From: an uncultured Clostridia bacterium
GTDB lineage: Bacteria > Bacillota > Clostridia > Christensenellales > Borkfalkiaceae
Direction: 5' to 3'
Length of the DNA stretch: 64,000 bases
NCBI GenBank assembly: GCA_934254725.1
Contig: CAKQLR010000003.1
Location: forward strand, 1 to 64,000
A program made the position numbers and the translations under genes. Under the pieces are notes generated by a model, which had not been told where the DNA came from, made no database searches, and saw nothing but the letters and a program-made list of their open reading frames with translations. Positions 40,569 to 49,220 of the stretch are shown piece after piece. Position 1 is the first letter of the stretch, and every line of letters begins with the position of its first letter.

Positions 40569-42251
40569 TTACATTCTCTCCGGAACGCCTATGCCGAGGA
40601 GCTTTAAGCATACCGAAAGAGTGATATGTGTAGCCTTGGTCAACGCCAGGCGGAAGTTCTTTACGTTTTCTTCCTCGCCGAGAATTTTGCAATCGAAATA
40701 GAATTTATTGTACAGCTGAGCCAAATCCACGGCATAGCGTGTTATAAAAGACGGCTCGTACTTTTCAAGCGAGGACGAAAGCGTTTCGTTCAGCTTGGAG
40801 ATATGCGAAGCTAAATCGTACTCGCATTTATTCATATCTTTAATTTCGTAGTTGCCGATTTCTCCGCCCTTTGCAAGAACGCTGAAACATCTTGCGGCGG
40901 TGTACTGAACGTACGGACCCGTTTCGCCGTCGAAGTTAAGCACCTTGTCGTAGCTGAAAACGGTGTCCTTAATTCTTCCGCTCGAAAGCGCGCCGAACAC
41001 TACCGCGCCCGTACCTACCTGCTCGGCAATTTTTTCCTTTCCGGGCAACTCGGGATTCTTTTCCGTTATGATGGCAAGGCATTTTTCAACGGCTCTGTTA
41101 AGGACGTCCTCAAGGAACACAACCTTGCCGTGGCGGGTACTCATAGCGCCGTCCTCCATAGAAACCATGCCGAACGCTACGTGAACGCAATCCTTTGCCC
41201 ATTCCTTGCCCATAAGTTCGAGCACCTTGAAAAATTGCTTGAAATGCAAATTCTGCTGGTAAGCTACAACATACAAACTCTTGGCGAAGTCATACGTATT
41301 CTTTCTGTAAATAGCGGCTGCGAGATCGCGCGTGGCATAAAGCGACGCCCCGTCCGAACGCAATATAATACACGGGGGCATATTGTATTCACTGAGGTCC
41401 ACGATTTCCGCACCCTCGCTCTTCTTTAAAAGACCTTTTTCTCTCAGCTCGTCAACGACGGGTTGCATTTTGTCGTTATAGAAACTTTCGCCCGCGTAAG
41501 AATCAAAGCTGACGTTAAGTCTGTCGTAAATCTTTCCGACCTCTTTAAGCGTAAGCGCCTTAAAGAACTCGAAAAGCTCGTTGGCTTCTTTATCTCCCTG
41601 TTCTATTTTTTTGAATTCATGGCGAGCGGCTTCGTCAAGCGCAGGGTTCTTCTCCGCTTCCTCGTGGAAACGAACGTAAAGACGCATAAGCTCCCTTACG
41701 CCGCCTTGCTCTACGGTCTTTCTGTCACCCCAGGTGTTGAATGCAACTATCAGTTTGCCGAACTGAGTGCCGTAATCGCCGAGGTGATTTATACCCACGG
41801 CATTGTAGCCGAGGAATTTATACGTTCTGTAAAGTGCTGCGCCTATAACCGTGGTCGAAAGGTGCCCGATATGAAAGGGCTTGGCTATGTTTACGGACGA
41901 ATAGTCTATACAAATAGTTTTCCCCTTACCCTCGTCGGACGAGCCGTATTTTTCACCCGCGGACAAAACGTTTGAAAGCACGTCCCTTACAAACGTTTTT
42001 CTGTTTACCCTGAAATTAAGGTAACCCGAAGCCACGTTTACTTCCTCTATAAACTCGTCGGGCGCAAATTCCCCTTTAAGTTTTTCGGTAATCGCCACGG
42101 GCGACATATGCATCGCCTTGGCAAAACGGAAGCACGGCAGGGCGTAATCGCCAAGCTCGGTATTCGGAGGTAGGCATATAAATGAGCAAATTTCCTCGCT
42201 TGTAAAGCCTTCTACCTTAAGTTTAGTTGCTATGTGTTTTTTGTAATCCAT
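40569..42251 (-). CDS. argS: Arginyl-tRNA synthetase
   Basis: A 560-residue class I synthetase. It starts MDYKKHIATKLKVEGF (Add-1 like domain, about 1-90) and has SVNIAKPFHIGHLSTTVIGAAL with HIGH (near 128-131), VFLEDVL after the MSTRHG segment that replaces KMSKS in ArgRS, and the C-terminal DALR anticodon-binding domain (ARCFSVLAKGGEI to LGIGVPERM). It charges tRNA-Arg. The window also contains a tRNA-Arg(CCG). AAGGTG precedes the ATG. The ~220-base leader is A/T-rich and shows no T-box. Confidence 0.96.
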   Translation of the reverse strand: MDYKKHIATKLKVEGFTSEEICSFICLPPNTELGDYALPCFRFAKAMHMSPVAITEKLKGEFAPDEFIEEVNVASGYLNFRVNRKTFVRDVLSNVLSAGEKYGSSDEGKGKTICIDYSSVNIAKPFHIGHLSTTVIGAALYRTYKFLGYNAVGINHLGDYGTQFGKLIVAFNTWGDRKTVEQGGVRELMRLYVRFHEEAEKNPALDEAARHEFKKIEQGDKEANELFEFFKALTLKEVGKIYDRLNVSFDSYAGESFYNDKMQPVVDELREKGLLKKSEGAEIVDLSEYNMPPCIILRSDGASLYATRDLAAAIYRKNTYDFAKSLYVVAYQQNLHFKQFFKVLELMGKEWAKDCVHVAFGMVSMEDGAMSTRHGKVVFLEDVLNRAVEKCLAIITEKNPELPGKEKIAEQVGTGAVVFGALSSGRIKDTVFSYDKVLNFDGETGPYVQYTAARCFSVLAKGGEIGNYEIKDMNKCEYDLASHISKLNETLSSSLEKYEPSFITRYAVDLAQLYNKFYFDCKILGEEENVKNFRLALTKATHITLSVCLKLLGIGVPERM

Positions 42252-42385
42252 ATTTATACACCTTTGTCCGCTGTACTATATACTAATATACTAAATTATA
42301 TACTCAAATATATTAACACATTTTTTTGCGTTTAGCAACTTTTTAGATAGAATTTTTTTAGTCGAAGAATTGAAATTCCGTTATA

Positions 42386-42428
42386 TAAAAACAGCGTGTG
42401 AGAAAAGTTTTTCACAATTCCCGCACGC
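42386..42428 (-). terminator. Rho-independent terminator after the DUF368 gene
   Basis: On the minus strand GCGTGCGGGAATTGTGAAAA forms a hairpin (GCGTG with CACGC, and TGTGAA with TTCACA) and is followed by a T-run. It fits the end of the DUF368 transcript. Confidence 0.7.
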
Positions 42429-42447
42429 CGTATATACTAAAAAAATC

Positions 42448-42476
42448 CGTTACCCGCCTTTTTCGCACATTATCAC
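42448..42476 (+). repeat. Dispersed intergenic repeat, copy at the DUF368 stop
   Basis: GTTACCCGCCTTTTTCGCAC then ATTATCAC. Closely related to the copy at 37521. It overlaps the DUF368 stop codon. Confidence 0.55.
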
Positions 42477-43429
42477 ATATTTTTCGGATTATTTCTTTCA
42501 AACTCCACAAGCTTTTTCGAAGCAATCACGCCCAAAACAAACAGAACTGCGCCGAGGATAATCTCCCACCACGAAGCGGAGCCCGCCCCCCAGGAAAGAT
42601 ACACTTCGTATATTTCGGGGTTGAAAAACATAGTCAACGCCGCGCCTACCGAAAGCCCGGTTATAAAGAAATACGCCCCGCCCTCATAGTTCTTCAAAAG
42701 GCTTGTCATAACCGAAGAAAAGGTCAAAAGCCCGATAACAAACCCGACTACAAGGCACACGAATACCATAAGCAACGGTAAATTACTCAAAAGCCCGAAG
42801 CTTACCGAATTCATAAGCGGGGTAAACAGCCCGAGCGCCATAAGCAGAGCCGTCGCGCTGAGCCCGGGCACTATCTGCGTTATCGCAACGGCGTACCCGA
42901 GAATTATAAACAATAAATAATGATACGCGCTAAGGTTTTCGAGAGAACGTTCGTAAGAATCGAAAAATACAGAGAATACCGAAATTCCTATAGGTAAAAT
43001 CACGCCCGCCGCAAGCAGAACAAAGCGCAACGGCGTTCTCTCTTTTTCCTTTATTTTGTCCGTTATTACGGGCAGTGCGCCAATCATAAGCCCCGCAAAC
43101 AGAGCTACAACCGCAAACGGAATTACATTCATAAGTTTCCTTACGCCGAAAAATCCGCCGGCTATTCCGATAACCCCGCCTATTATCACGGGCAACAAAA
43201 ACAAAAAGCATTTTTTAAATTTTTTAAAAAGGTTGCCCATGGCGAAAAGAAGCTTTTCGTACAAGCCGAAAATAATAGAAACCGCCGCGCCGCTGACGCC
43301 CGGCACTATTATGGCAAGTCCTATAAAAAAGCCGAGAATCCCGCCCTTAAAAACATCGGATTTACTCCGATATCCGAGCGAAAGCTCTCCCTCGGTTACT
43401 TTTTCGGCGTTGGTTTTTTCTTTTTCCAT
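42473..43429 (-). CDS. DUF368 (PopT-like) polytopic membrane protein
   Basis: A 318-residue membrane protein with about eight helices. It has the two repeats characteristic of DUF368: GGILGFFIGLAIIVPGVSGAAVSIIFGLYEKLL (near 29-61) and ITQIVPGLSATALLMALGLFTPLM (near 188-211), each with a conserved P-G-x-S. DUF368 proteins (PopT) have been reported as undecaprenyl-phosphate translocases that recycle the lipid carrier for wall and glycan synthesis. That role is inferred here from family membership. It could supply the envelope-related proteins of this window. Confidence 0.9.
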   Translation of the reverse strand: MEKEKTNAEKVTEGELSLGYRSKSDVFKGGILGFFIGLAIIVPGVSGAAVSIIFGLYEKLLFAMGNLFKKFKKCFLFLLPVIIGGVIGIAGGFFGVRKLMNVIPFAVVALFAGLMIGALPVITDKIKEKERTPLRFVLLAAGVILPIGISVFSVFFDSYERSLENLSAYHYLLFIILGYAVAITQIVPGLSATALLMALGLFTPLMNSVSFGLLSNLPLLMVFVCLVVGFVIGLLTFSSVMTSLLKNYEGGAYFFITGLSVGAALTMFFNPEIYEVYLSWGAGSASWWEIILGAVLFVLGVIASKKLVEFERNNPKNM

Positions 43430-43508
43430 AACTTTCTCCGTCGGTTTTATCTACAAATATTTATCGTCTTACTCCGCACTGTTTATTCTTCAAGAATAAC
43501 TTTAAAAC

Positions 43509-43546
43509 AAAAAGCGGCGTTTATCGCGCAAAAACGGCGTATTTTT
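43509..43546 (+). repeat. Dispersed intergenic repeat, hairpin copy upstream of DUF368 gene
   Basis: AAAAAGCGGCGTTTATCGCG then CAAAAACGGCGTATTTTTC. Arms partly pair. It is in the divergent region between the DUF368 gene (minus) and manA (plus). Confidence 0.6.
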
Positions 43547-43559
43547 CTTTTTATTCCGA

Positions 43560-43660
43560 AAGGCGGCATCCTTCCTCTAAGGCTCAAAAACGTTTAAGTT
43601 ACTTAGCCGAGCGGAAAATAAACCACCTAGGAATTTAAATGAGGCTTTTTTTAATCGTAA
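43560..43660. other. Gene-free divergent region with possible structured element
   Basis: The 450-base gap 43430-43880 holds no open frame that looks coding. Besides the repeat and the manA promoter, 43560-43656 is less A/T-rich than its surroundings and can form CTAAG/CTTAG and GGCT/AGCC pairings plus the palindrome CCTAGG. It ends in a T-run (43645-43652) after ATGAGGC. It could be a small RNA or leader, but no known family was recognised and no strong terminator stem could be drawn. Confidence 0.3.
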
Positions 43661-43796
43661 CCGCTTCGTTACAAAATCAATATATTCCTTTAAAGCGGCC
43701 GTAATAACAAAACTTTAAATTTTACGCTTTTATTTTATCACTGCATAGTTTTTTGTCAAGCAAATGAGCCTTTATCTCAAGTCTTTTGTTTTTTAC

Positions 43797-43825
43797 TTGA
43801 CTATTTATGCCGATAGTAGTAAAAT
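43797..43825 (+). promoter_or_regulatory. Sigma-A promoter of manA
   Basis: TTGACT (43797-43802), 17-bp spacer, TAAAAT (43820-43825), about 55 bases before the manA start. Confidence 0.7.
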
Positions 43826-43880
43826 TAACCGTGCAAGAATTTAAGATATAAAATATCTTTTCGGAATAAAAGAGAATCTT

Positions 43881-44990
43881 ATGGATAAAATCATAAAACT
43901 GACCCCGGCGATAAAAGATTACGTCTGGGGTGGAGAAAAGCTTAAAAAGTACGGCAAAACGGCGGATACTAATATCGCCGAAACTTGGGAACTTTCTTTT
44001 CATAAAGACGGCCTGTGTCTGTGCGAGGACGGCACTCCCTTGCGCGACGCGGTAACCGCTGCGGATCTCGGCGAAAACGTTAAGGATTTTCCCTTCTTCC
44101 CTATGCTCATTAAGCTGATAGACGCCAAGGACAATCTTTCGGTGCAGGTTCACCCGTCCGACGAATACGCCCTTAAAAACGAAGGACAGTTCGGCAAAAC
44201 CGAAATGTGGTACGTTGTAGAGGCGGACGAGGGCGCGGGGCTTTACCTCGGCTTAAAAAAGGACGTGACGAAAGAAGAATTTGCCGCTTCCATAGAAAAC
44301 AACACAGTGCTTTCCCTTTTAAACTTCGTCAAAGTGAAAAAAGGCGACCATTACTTTATCAAGTCCGGAACCATTCACGCCATAGGCAAGGGCTGCACGA
44401 TATGCGAAATACAGCAAAACAGCAACCTGACATACCGCGTTTACGACTACGACAGACGTGATAAAAACGGCAACCCCAGAGAGCTTCACGTGGAAAAGGC
44501 AAAATTAGTAGCAGATCTCCACGGCAAGAAACCCGTCTCCGTAGATATAGAAGAACCCGGTTGCCGCCTTATCGGTTGCAGCAAATATTTCACCGTAAGG
44601 TATGCCGAAGTGAACGGTAACGCAACGTTCGATGCAACCGCTCAAAGCTTTTTCGCCGTAACGGTGGTTGCGGGCAATTGCGATATAGAAGGCAGAACGG
44701 CAAGCGCGGGCGATACGTTCTTCGTCCCCGCAGGCTACGGAAGATTCACGTTGAGCGGCAATGCGGAAGTTATTCTTTCCGACGTAGAAAAATACTTTGC
44801 GACCGTCACCCGCGACGATATTTCCGTTAAAGCCGAAGTGGTTTCTTCAAACGGCAACGTTATAGCCGTAGGAATGAAGCGCATAGAAAATGAAAATCCG
44901 GAAGAAGAGAAAAGCAGACTTCTTGAAAAAATCCTTCTTTTCCTCGGTATGGATACAAGCGATTTATCCGGAATAAAATCAGATTTTTAA
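43881..44990 (+). CDS. manA: Mannose-6-phosphate isomerase, class I
   Basis: A 369-residue cupin-type phosphomannose isomerase. Zn2+ ligands are in SVQVHPSDEYAL (Gln, His), GKTEMWYVV (Glu) and SGTIHAIGKGCTICEIQQNS (His), and YDYDRRD is also typical. It interconverts mannose-6-phosphate and fructose-6-phosphate, linking mannose use to glycolysis or providing mannose for glycans. The alpha-mannosidase at 7-9.8 kb would release its precursor sugar, though the two genes are far apart. AGAGAAT precedes the ATG. Confidence 0.94.
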   Translation: MDKIIKLTPAIKDYVWGGEKLKKYGKTADTNIAETWELSFHKDGLCLCEDGTPLRDAVTAADLGENVKDFPFFPMLIKLIDAKDNLSVQVHPSDEYALKNEGQFGKTEMWYVVEADEGAGLYLGLKKDVTKEEFAASIENNTVLSLLNFVKVKKGDHYFIKSGTIHAIGKGCTICEIQQNSNLTYRVYDYDRRDKNGNPRELHVEKAKLVADLHGKKPVSVDIEEPGCRLIGCSKYFTVRYAEVNGNATFDATAQSFFAVTVVAGNCDIEGRTASAGDTFFVPAGYGRFTLSGNAEVILSDVEKYFATVTRDDISVKAEVVSSNGNVIAVGMKRIENENPEEEKSRLLEKILLFLGMDTSDLSGIKSDF

Positions 44991-44995
44991 AACAT

Positions 44996-45031
44996 AAAAA
45001 CGCCCTATATCAAACATAAACGGCGTATTTT
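44996..45031 (+). repeat. Dispersed intergenic repeat, hairpin copy between manA and mrp
   Basis: AAAAACGCCCTATATCAAAC then ATAAACGGCGTATTTT. Arms pair (ACGCC with GGCGT), but the core is altered to TCAAACATAA. It ends 23 bases before the mrp ATG. Confidence 0.6.
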
Positions 45032-45053
45032 ATAAATATTCAGGAGTAAAAAC

Positions 45054-45869
45054 ATGAGCGAAAACTGCACACACGATTGCTCTACCTGCAGCGAAAATTG
45101 TTCGGAAGCGAACGCTATTCCGAAGGAAAAACTGAACGAGCTTTCTTCCGTAAAAAAAGTAATTGCGGTAGTAAGCGGCAAAGGCGGAGTAGGTAAATCT
45201 TCTATAACGGCTATGCTTGCCGTACTCGCAAGAAGAAAAGGCTTTGAAACGGCTGTGCTCGACGCGGACATCACAGGTCCTTCCATTCCTAAAATGTTCG
45301 GGCTTACGGAAAAGGCGGAAGGCTCCGAAACGGGAATTTTCCCCGTAAGAACCAAGACGGGCATCAAAACCATGTCTTTAAACCTTCTTCTCGAAAACGA
45401 CACAGACCCGGTTGTCTGGCGCGGTCCGGTCATTGCCGGTTGCGTAAAGCAATTCTGGACGGACGTCATCTGGGACAAAGTGGATTATATGTTCGTGGAT
45501 ATGCCCCCGGGAACGGGCGACGTTCCGCTGACGGTATTCCAGTCCCTGCCCGTTGACGGAATAATCATCGTAACCACCCCGCAGGAGCTTGTTTCGATGA
45601 TAGTGGAAAAAGCCGTTAAAATGGCGGAACTTATGAACATCCCCGTCCTCGGCATTGTTGAAAATATGGCGTACTTCAAGTGCGATCAATGCGGCAAAAA
45701 ACACTATATTTACGGCAAGGGCGACGTTAAAAAAGTCGCCGAAGAACACAATATAAAACTGACGGCGGAGCTTCCCGTAAACCCCGCGCTCACCTCTCTT
45801 TGCGACAAGGGGCTTATCGAACTGTTTGAAGAAACGGCGCTCGACGAGCTTTCGGACGGCATAGAGTAA
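45054..45869 (+). CDS. mrp: Mrp/NBP35 family iron-sulfur carrier ATPase
   Basis: A 271-residue P-loop ATPase. A Cys-rich N-terminus (NCTHDCSTCSENC, residues 3-15) resembles the N-terminal cluster site of NBP35. The deviant Walker A is VVSGKGGVGKSS (about 40-51). MFVDMPPGTGDVPLTVFQSLPVDGIIIVTTPQ and the bridging-cluster CDQCG motif (near 211-215) follow. It assembles and transfers [4Fe-4S] clusters in the cytoplasm. CAGGAGT precedes the ATG. mnmA follows by 30 bases. Confidence 0.95.
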   Translation: MSENCTHDCSTCSENCSEANAIPKEKLNELSSVKKVIAVVSGKGGVGKSSITAMLAVLARRKGFETAVLDADITGPSIPKMFGLTEKAEGSETGIFPVRTKTGIKTMSLNLLLENDTDPVVWRGPVIAGCVKQFWTDVIWDKVDYMFVDMPPGTGDVPLTVFQSLPVDGIIIVTTPQELVSMIVEKAVKMAELMNIPVLGIVENMAYFKCDQCGKKHYIYGKGDVKKVAEEHNIKLTAELPVNPALTSLCDKGLIELFEETALDELSDGIE

Positions 45870-45899
45870 AAAATTCAACACCCGTTTAAGGAAACCATA

Positions 45900-46991
45900 A
45901 TGAAAAAAACCGTAGTCGTCGGCATGAGCGGAGGAGTAGACAGCTCCGTCGCCGCCCTTCTTCTTAAAAACCAAGGTTACAACGTAATAGGACTTTTTAT
46001 GGTCAACTGGGAAGAAACCGACGAGAACGGTTGCTGCACGGCGGACGATGATTATTCGGACGTACGCAGGGTGGCTAACCTTATAGGCATTCCCTACTAC
46101 ACCGTAAATTTCGCAAAGGAATATTACGACAGAGTTTTCTCGTACTTTTTAAAAGAATATTCCGCCGGCAGAACGCCTAATCCGGACGTCCTCTGCAATC
46201 GTGAAATTAAGTTCGGTCCGTTCTTAAAGTATGCGGAAGAGCTTGGCGCAGACTACATAGCCACAGGGCATTACTGCGGTATTTCGCACGAAAACGGCAT
46301 AAATTACCTTTTGAAAGCAAAGGATCAGAACAAGGACCAGACGTACTTTTTAAACCAGCTTTCGCAAAGTCAGCTTGAAAAAGTACTCTTCCCTCTTGCA
46401 GATCTCGATAAGACCGAAGTAAGAAAAATAGCAGAAGAAAACGGGCTTGCCACCGCCGCGAAAAAGGATTCGACGGGCATCTGTTTTATAGGCGAAAGAA
46501 ACTTCAGAAAGTTTTTAATGAACTATCTCCCCGCGCAGGAGGGCGAAATAAGAACTTACGACGGCAGGGTTCTCGGCAAACACTACGGGCTTATGTACTA
46601 CACGATAGGTCAGAGAAAAGGGCTTGACATAGGCGGGCAAAAGGGCGACGAAGGACGTTGGTTCGTTATAGAAAAGGACTTAAAAAACAATATTCTTTAC
46701 GTTGCGCACGGCTGCGAGGAAAAGCTGTATTCTTCCGCCCTGGAAATGGACGCCTGCAACTGGATTCCCTTTCCGCCCGAAAAGAAAGATTTTCATTGCA
46801 CCGCAAAGTTCCGCTACCGCCAGCCGGAACAGGGCTGTACGGTTCACATACGCGGCGAAAACGGCACAAAGAGAAGCATTCTTGTAGAGTTTGACGAAAA
46901 GCAACGCGCCATAACCGAAGGTCAATTCGCGGTATTCTACGATGGCGAAAAATGCATCGGCGGAGGCGTTATAGAAAAGGCAATTTTTTAA
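45900..46991 (+). CDS. mnmA: tRNA 2-thiouridine(34) synthase
   Basis: A 363-residue MnmA. It has the PP-loop GMSGGVDSSVAALLL (8-22), the catalytic cysteines in NPDVLCNREIKFG and DSTGICFIGERNFRKFL, and the MYYTIGQRKGLDIGG and final cupin-like domain ending GGGVIEKA. It thiolates U34 of tRNAs for Lys, Glu and Gln using sulfur from a cysteine desulfurase. AAGGAAACC precedes the ATG. It is co-oriented with mrp and precedes the tRNA gene. Confidence 0.96.
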   Translation: MKKTVVVGMSGGVDSSVAALLLKNQGYNVIGLFMVNWEETDENGCCTADDDYSDVRRVANLIGIPYYTVNFAKEYYDRVFSYFLKEYSAGRTPNPDVLCNREIKFGPFLKYAEELGADYIATGHYCGISHENGINYLLKAKDQNKDQTYFLNQLSQSQLEKVLFPLADLDKTEVRKIAEENGLATAAKKDSTGICFIGERNFRKFLMNYLPAQEGEIRTYDGRVLGKHYGLMYYTIGQRKGLDIGGQKGDEGRWFVIEKDLKNNILYVAHGCEEKLYSSALEMDACNWIPFPPEKKDFHCTAKFRYRQPEQGCTVHIRGENGTKRSILVEFDEKQRAITEGQFAVFYDGEKCIGGGVIEKAIF

Positions 46992-47041
46992 TTAAAATTT
47001 CAGATGATTTTTTAATTGATTTTACGGGTCGTTTTTATAAA

Positions 47042-47074
47042 AGTGCGCTAAATCGCACAAAAACGGCTTGTTTT
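47042..47074 (-). repeat. Dispersed intergenic repeat, diverged copy before the tRNA gene
   Basis: Minus-strand reading: ACAAGCCGTTTTTGTGCG then ATTTAGCGC. It keeps the A-run, GCCGTTTTT and GCG-ATT elements but with changes in the core. It ends three bases before the tRNA. Confidence 0.4.
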
Positions 47075-47076
47075 AT

Positions 47077-47153
47077 GTACCCGTAGTGTAACTGGATAAC
47101 ATTATGGCCTCCGACGCCATCGAGTTCGGGTTCGAGCCCCGACGGGTACACCA
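47077..47153 (+). tRNA. tRNA-Arg (anticodon CCG)
   Basis: Complete cloverleaf: acceptor stem GTACCCG/CGGGTAC, D stem GTGT/ACAT, anticodon stem ATGGC/GCCAT with loop CTCCGAC, variable loop CGAGT, T stem TCGGG/CCCGA with loop TTCGAGC, discriminator A and an encoded CCA. Anticodon CCG reads the codon CGG. The gene stands alone. Confidence 0.95.
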
Positions 47154-47190
47154 ATTTTCGAGGACTTCGCTTTTTTGTCCAAATAAAAAC

Positions 47191-47218
47191 AGACAGGTTT
47201 TTATCCCTGTCTTTTTTT
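47191..47218 (+). terminator. Rho-independent terminator after tRNA-Arg
   Basis: AGACAGG pairs with CCTGTCT and is followed by a run of T. Confidence 0.85.
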
Positions 47219-47294
47219 ATTTCTCCTTTTTTGCTTGTCCTCTCTTCATTTCCCCGTCGCATTTACGAAATAATGTAGCGCGCCCTATCGGAAA

Positions 47295-47996
47295 TCACAT
47301 GGCTTTTCGCGTGTTTCGGGCTTCAACAGCCTCATAACATCCGTGATATTTGTTGTTTAACTTTATAAACAACCTCACAGCAAAGCGGAACGCGGTTACA
47401 AGCAACGCGTAATATACGGCAATTAAAATTGCGTTCAGTGACATATTTCGGAATAAAAACAAAAACTCCGGTTTGATTATGTAGTATATAAATGTTATAC
47501 CGCGCATTTCCATATCGTAGAACACCAAAGCCCAACTCAGCATGGCAAAAATCGTTACCCATATTTTTAGCCTGTCTGTTTTGTTTAATGCGTTCGTTCT
47601 GAATAAATGAATTCCCGCAACAAACAGAAACCCGTGACTAAAACAGCTGATTAAAACCTCTTTTAAGGTAAAACTGTTTGCGACCGTGAATCCGAATAAA
47701 GAATAAAACGTAAAATAACCCAAGCCTGCCATTATTCCGTAAAACGCGCCTACGCCGTAAAGAGATTTTATTTTAAAGACCAAAATAACGCACATCAAAA
47801 AGTATGTTACGGAGCTTATTTCTACGGGGATAGCTAAATACCCCCTTACGTTCTGCATAACGTAATAAACAAGTTTGTACACAAACACCACTATGCTTAA
47901 AATCCTTAAAATAAGTTCGTTTCTCTTCGTTTTTTCGAGAAAATGACTTAATAAAAACATAACTGCAAAACTGCAAGCGCTTACTAAATTGAACAT
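47295..47996 (-). CDS. Polytopic membrane protein, YwaF/TP0381-like
   Basis: A 233-residue membrane protein with about seven helices and little else. The stretch AIPVEISSVTYFLMCVILVFKIKSLYGVGAFYGIMAGLGYFTFYSLFGF resembles the central part of the YwaF/TP0381 family (a head-group-like LHLCS motif followed by a Y-x-x-G-x-x-x-G helix), and a His occurs in SHGFLFVAGIHLF. This assignment is tentative, and function is unknown. GGAGAG precedes the ATG. Upstream lies a 23-bp near-palindrome shared with the padR promoter, so the gene is probably repressed by that PadR protein. Confidence 0.7.
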   Translation of the reverse strand: MFNLVSACSFAVMFLLSHFLEKTKRNELILRILSIVVFVYKLVYYVMQNVRGYLAIPVEISSVTYFLMCVILVFKIKSLYGVGAFYGIMAGLGYFTFYSLFGFTVANSFTLKEVLISCFSHGFLFVAGIHLFRTNALNKTDRLKIWVTIFAMLSWALVFYDMEMRGITFIYYIIKPEFLFLFRNMSLNAILIAVYYALLVTAFRFAVRLFIKLNNKYHGCYEAVEARNTRKAM

Positions 47997-48037
47997 TTTT
48001 TCTCTCCTTTGTCAAAAAAAACTATTATGTCTTATAG

Positions 48038-48060
48038 ACTATTAAATATTATATAGTAGT
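48038..48060 (-). promoter_or_regulatory. PadR operator at the membrane-protein promoter
   Basis: A 23-bp near-palindrome that begins ACTATTAAAT and ends ATATAGTAGT. Its reverse complement matches the site at 49221-49243 in 21 of 23 positions. A -10 TATAAT on the minus strand lies inside it. Confidence 0.6.
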
Positions 48061-48175
48061 CTGTTAAAAAAATATATCGCCCTCAGGCAACATATTTTTA
48101 AATATCAAAGCAAAAATTCGGTTTTATATAATATATTGAAGTAATTTCGTATGTTTTGCAAACTTGCTTTACTTC

Positions 48176-48877
48176 TTACATAAACCAGTTCCACACGTGC
48201 CAGGGTTCAAAAGAGCCTGCAGCAATACACATGGAAGCATACCCGATTATAAATGCGGCTAAGAAGCAAACAAGCCCTATAATCGCAACTAATTTCAATT
48301 TGAATGCAGTCTTTTTGGAAATCGCGGGGTGCATGGAAATCGACGGATAAGCTCTGTCGTTTGCCGTATTTTTACACCATCTTACATAGACCTTTCCCCA
48401 CTGTTTTGCGTACATAAACAAGTAAAACGTTCCGATTGCGGAAAGCACCGAAAGACCGATGCAGGCAATACCTAAAAGTAACGCAGGGAAATACGGGATA
48501 TACGGAATAAGCTCTGCGATATTAACGGTTGTAATCAGGCAGCCGCCGGTAACGAGACACGCGACTGAAAAACCGCCGAGCGCAATAACCGACGCCCATA
48601 TCAACACATACACCATCGCAGCGGGAACAGACAAAAACACCAGACCGGTAACTTTAACGCCTTTCTTTAATTTATTTTCGGGTTCGGCTTTCGGCAAATA
48701 TTCTTTTGCTATTTCCTTCGGCGAAGAAAGTTTCTTTACAATTTCTTCTTCCGTCAACCCCTCCTCGAGTTTAAATTCAAAATGACCTTCGAATTCCGAA
48801 ATAATATCGTCTATTTCGTCAACATTGTTTAACTTAAGCTCTTTTCTTAATTCGTCAAGATATTCTTGCTTTGTCAT
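48176..48877 (-). CDS. DUF1700/HAAS domain membrane protein
   Basis: A 233-residue protein. The N-terminal ~65 residues (MTKQEYLDELRKELKLNNVDEIDDIISEFEGHFEFKLEEGLTEEEIVKKLSSPKEIAKEYLP) are a HAAS-type helical domain. Three to four membrane helices follow, in a DUF1700 arrangement. Such proteins are nearly always encoded beside a PadR regulator and are thought to sense or transmit membrane signals. Here the ATG is one base after the padR stop. AAGGAGAAA, within the end of padR, serves as ribosome site. Confidence 0.88.
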   Translation of the reverse strand: MTKQEYLDELRKELKLNNVDEIDDIISEFEGHFEFKLEEGLTEEEIVKKLSSPKEIAKEYLPKAEPENKLKKGVKVTGLVFLSVPAAMVYVLIWASVIALGGFSVACLVTGGCLITTVNIAELIPYIPYFPALLLGIACIGLSVLSAIGTFYLFMYAKQWGKVYVRWCKNTANDRAYPSISMHPAISKKTAFKLKLVAIIGLVCFLAAFIIGYASMCIAAGSFEPWHVWNWFM

Positions 48878-48878
48878 A

Positions 48879-49193
48879 TTATTTTTCTCCTTGTATTATT
48901 TTATTTACGATTGCCGTAAAACTCAGCCACTCTGCCGAGTCGTTTTCGAATTCTTCTTTCCCGAGTTGCGTTAACGAATAATATTTTCTCGGCGGTCCGC
49001 CGCTGTCCTCGGATAAATACGTTTTAACAAGCCCGTCGGCTTTTAATTTTCTTAAAATCGGGTACACCGTGCCGTCCGATATATCTATCTGATTTGAAAT
49101 ATATTCGGAAAGTTCGTATCCGTACATATCCTTTTTACTGAGTATTGCCAGAATACACAGTTCGATAACGCCTTTTTTATATTGAATATTCAC
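48879..49193 (-). CDS. padR: PadR family transcriptional regulator
   Basis: A 104-residue winged-helix regulator of the small PadR class. It starts YKKGVIELCILAILSKKDMYGYELSEYISNQIDISDGTVYPILRKLKADGLVKTYLSEDSGGPPRKYYSLTQLGKEEF, all as in the family. It lacks the long C-terminal domain of PadR itself. Its promoter (TTGACA, 17 bp, TAATAT) overlaps a 23-bp near-palindrome, so it is expected to repress itself and the neighbouring membrane gene. AGGTGGCG precedes the start codon. Confidence 0.93.
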   Translation of the reverse strand: MNIQYKKGVIELCILAILSKKDMYGYELSEYISNQIDISDGTVYPILRKLKADGLVKTYLSEDSGGPPRKYYSLTQLGKEEFENDSAEWLSFTAIVNKIIQGEK

Positions 49194-49220
49194 TCTATCG
49201 CCACCTTTTTTATTTTGTTT

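Noticed and set aside
42252..42472. T-box or other riboswitch in the argS leader
   Set aside because: No specifier loop or GGTGG-type T-box sequence is visible in the 220-base A/T-rich leader. The hairpin there reads as the DUF368 terminator.
43722..44153. 143-codon minus-strand frame overlapping the manA promoter and start
   Set aside because: Overlaps a conserved N-terminus of manA and a consensus promoter; no start signal.
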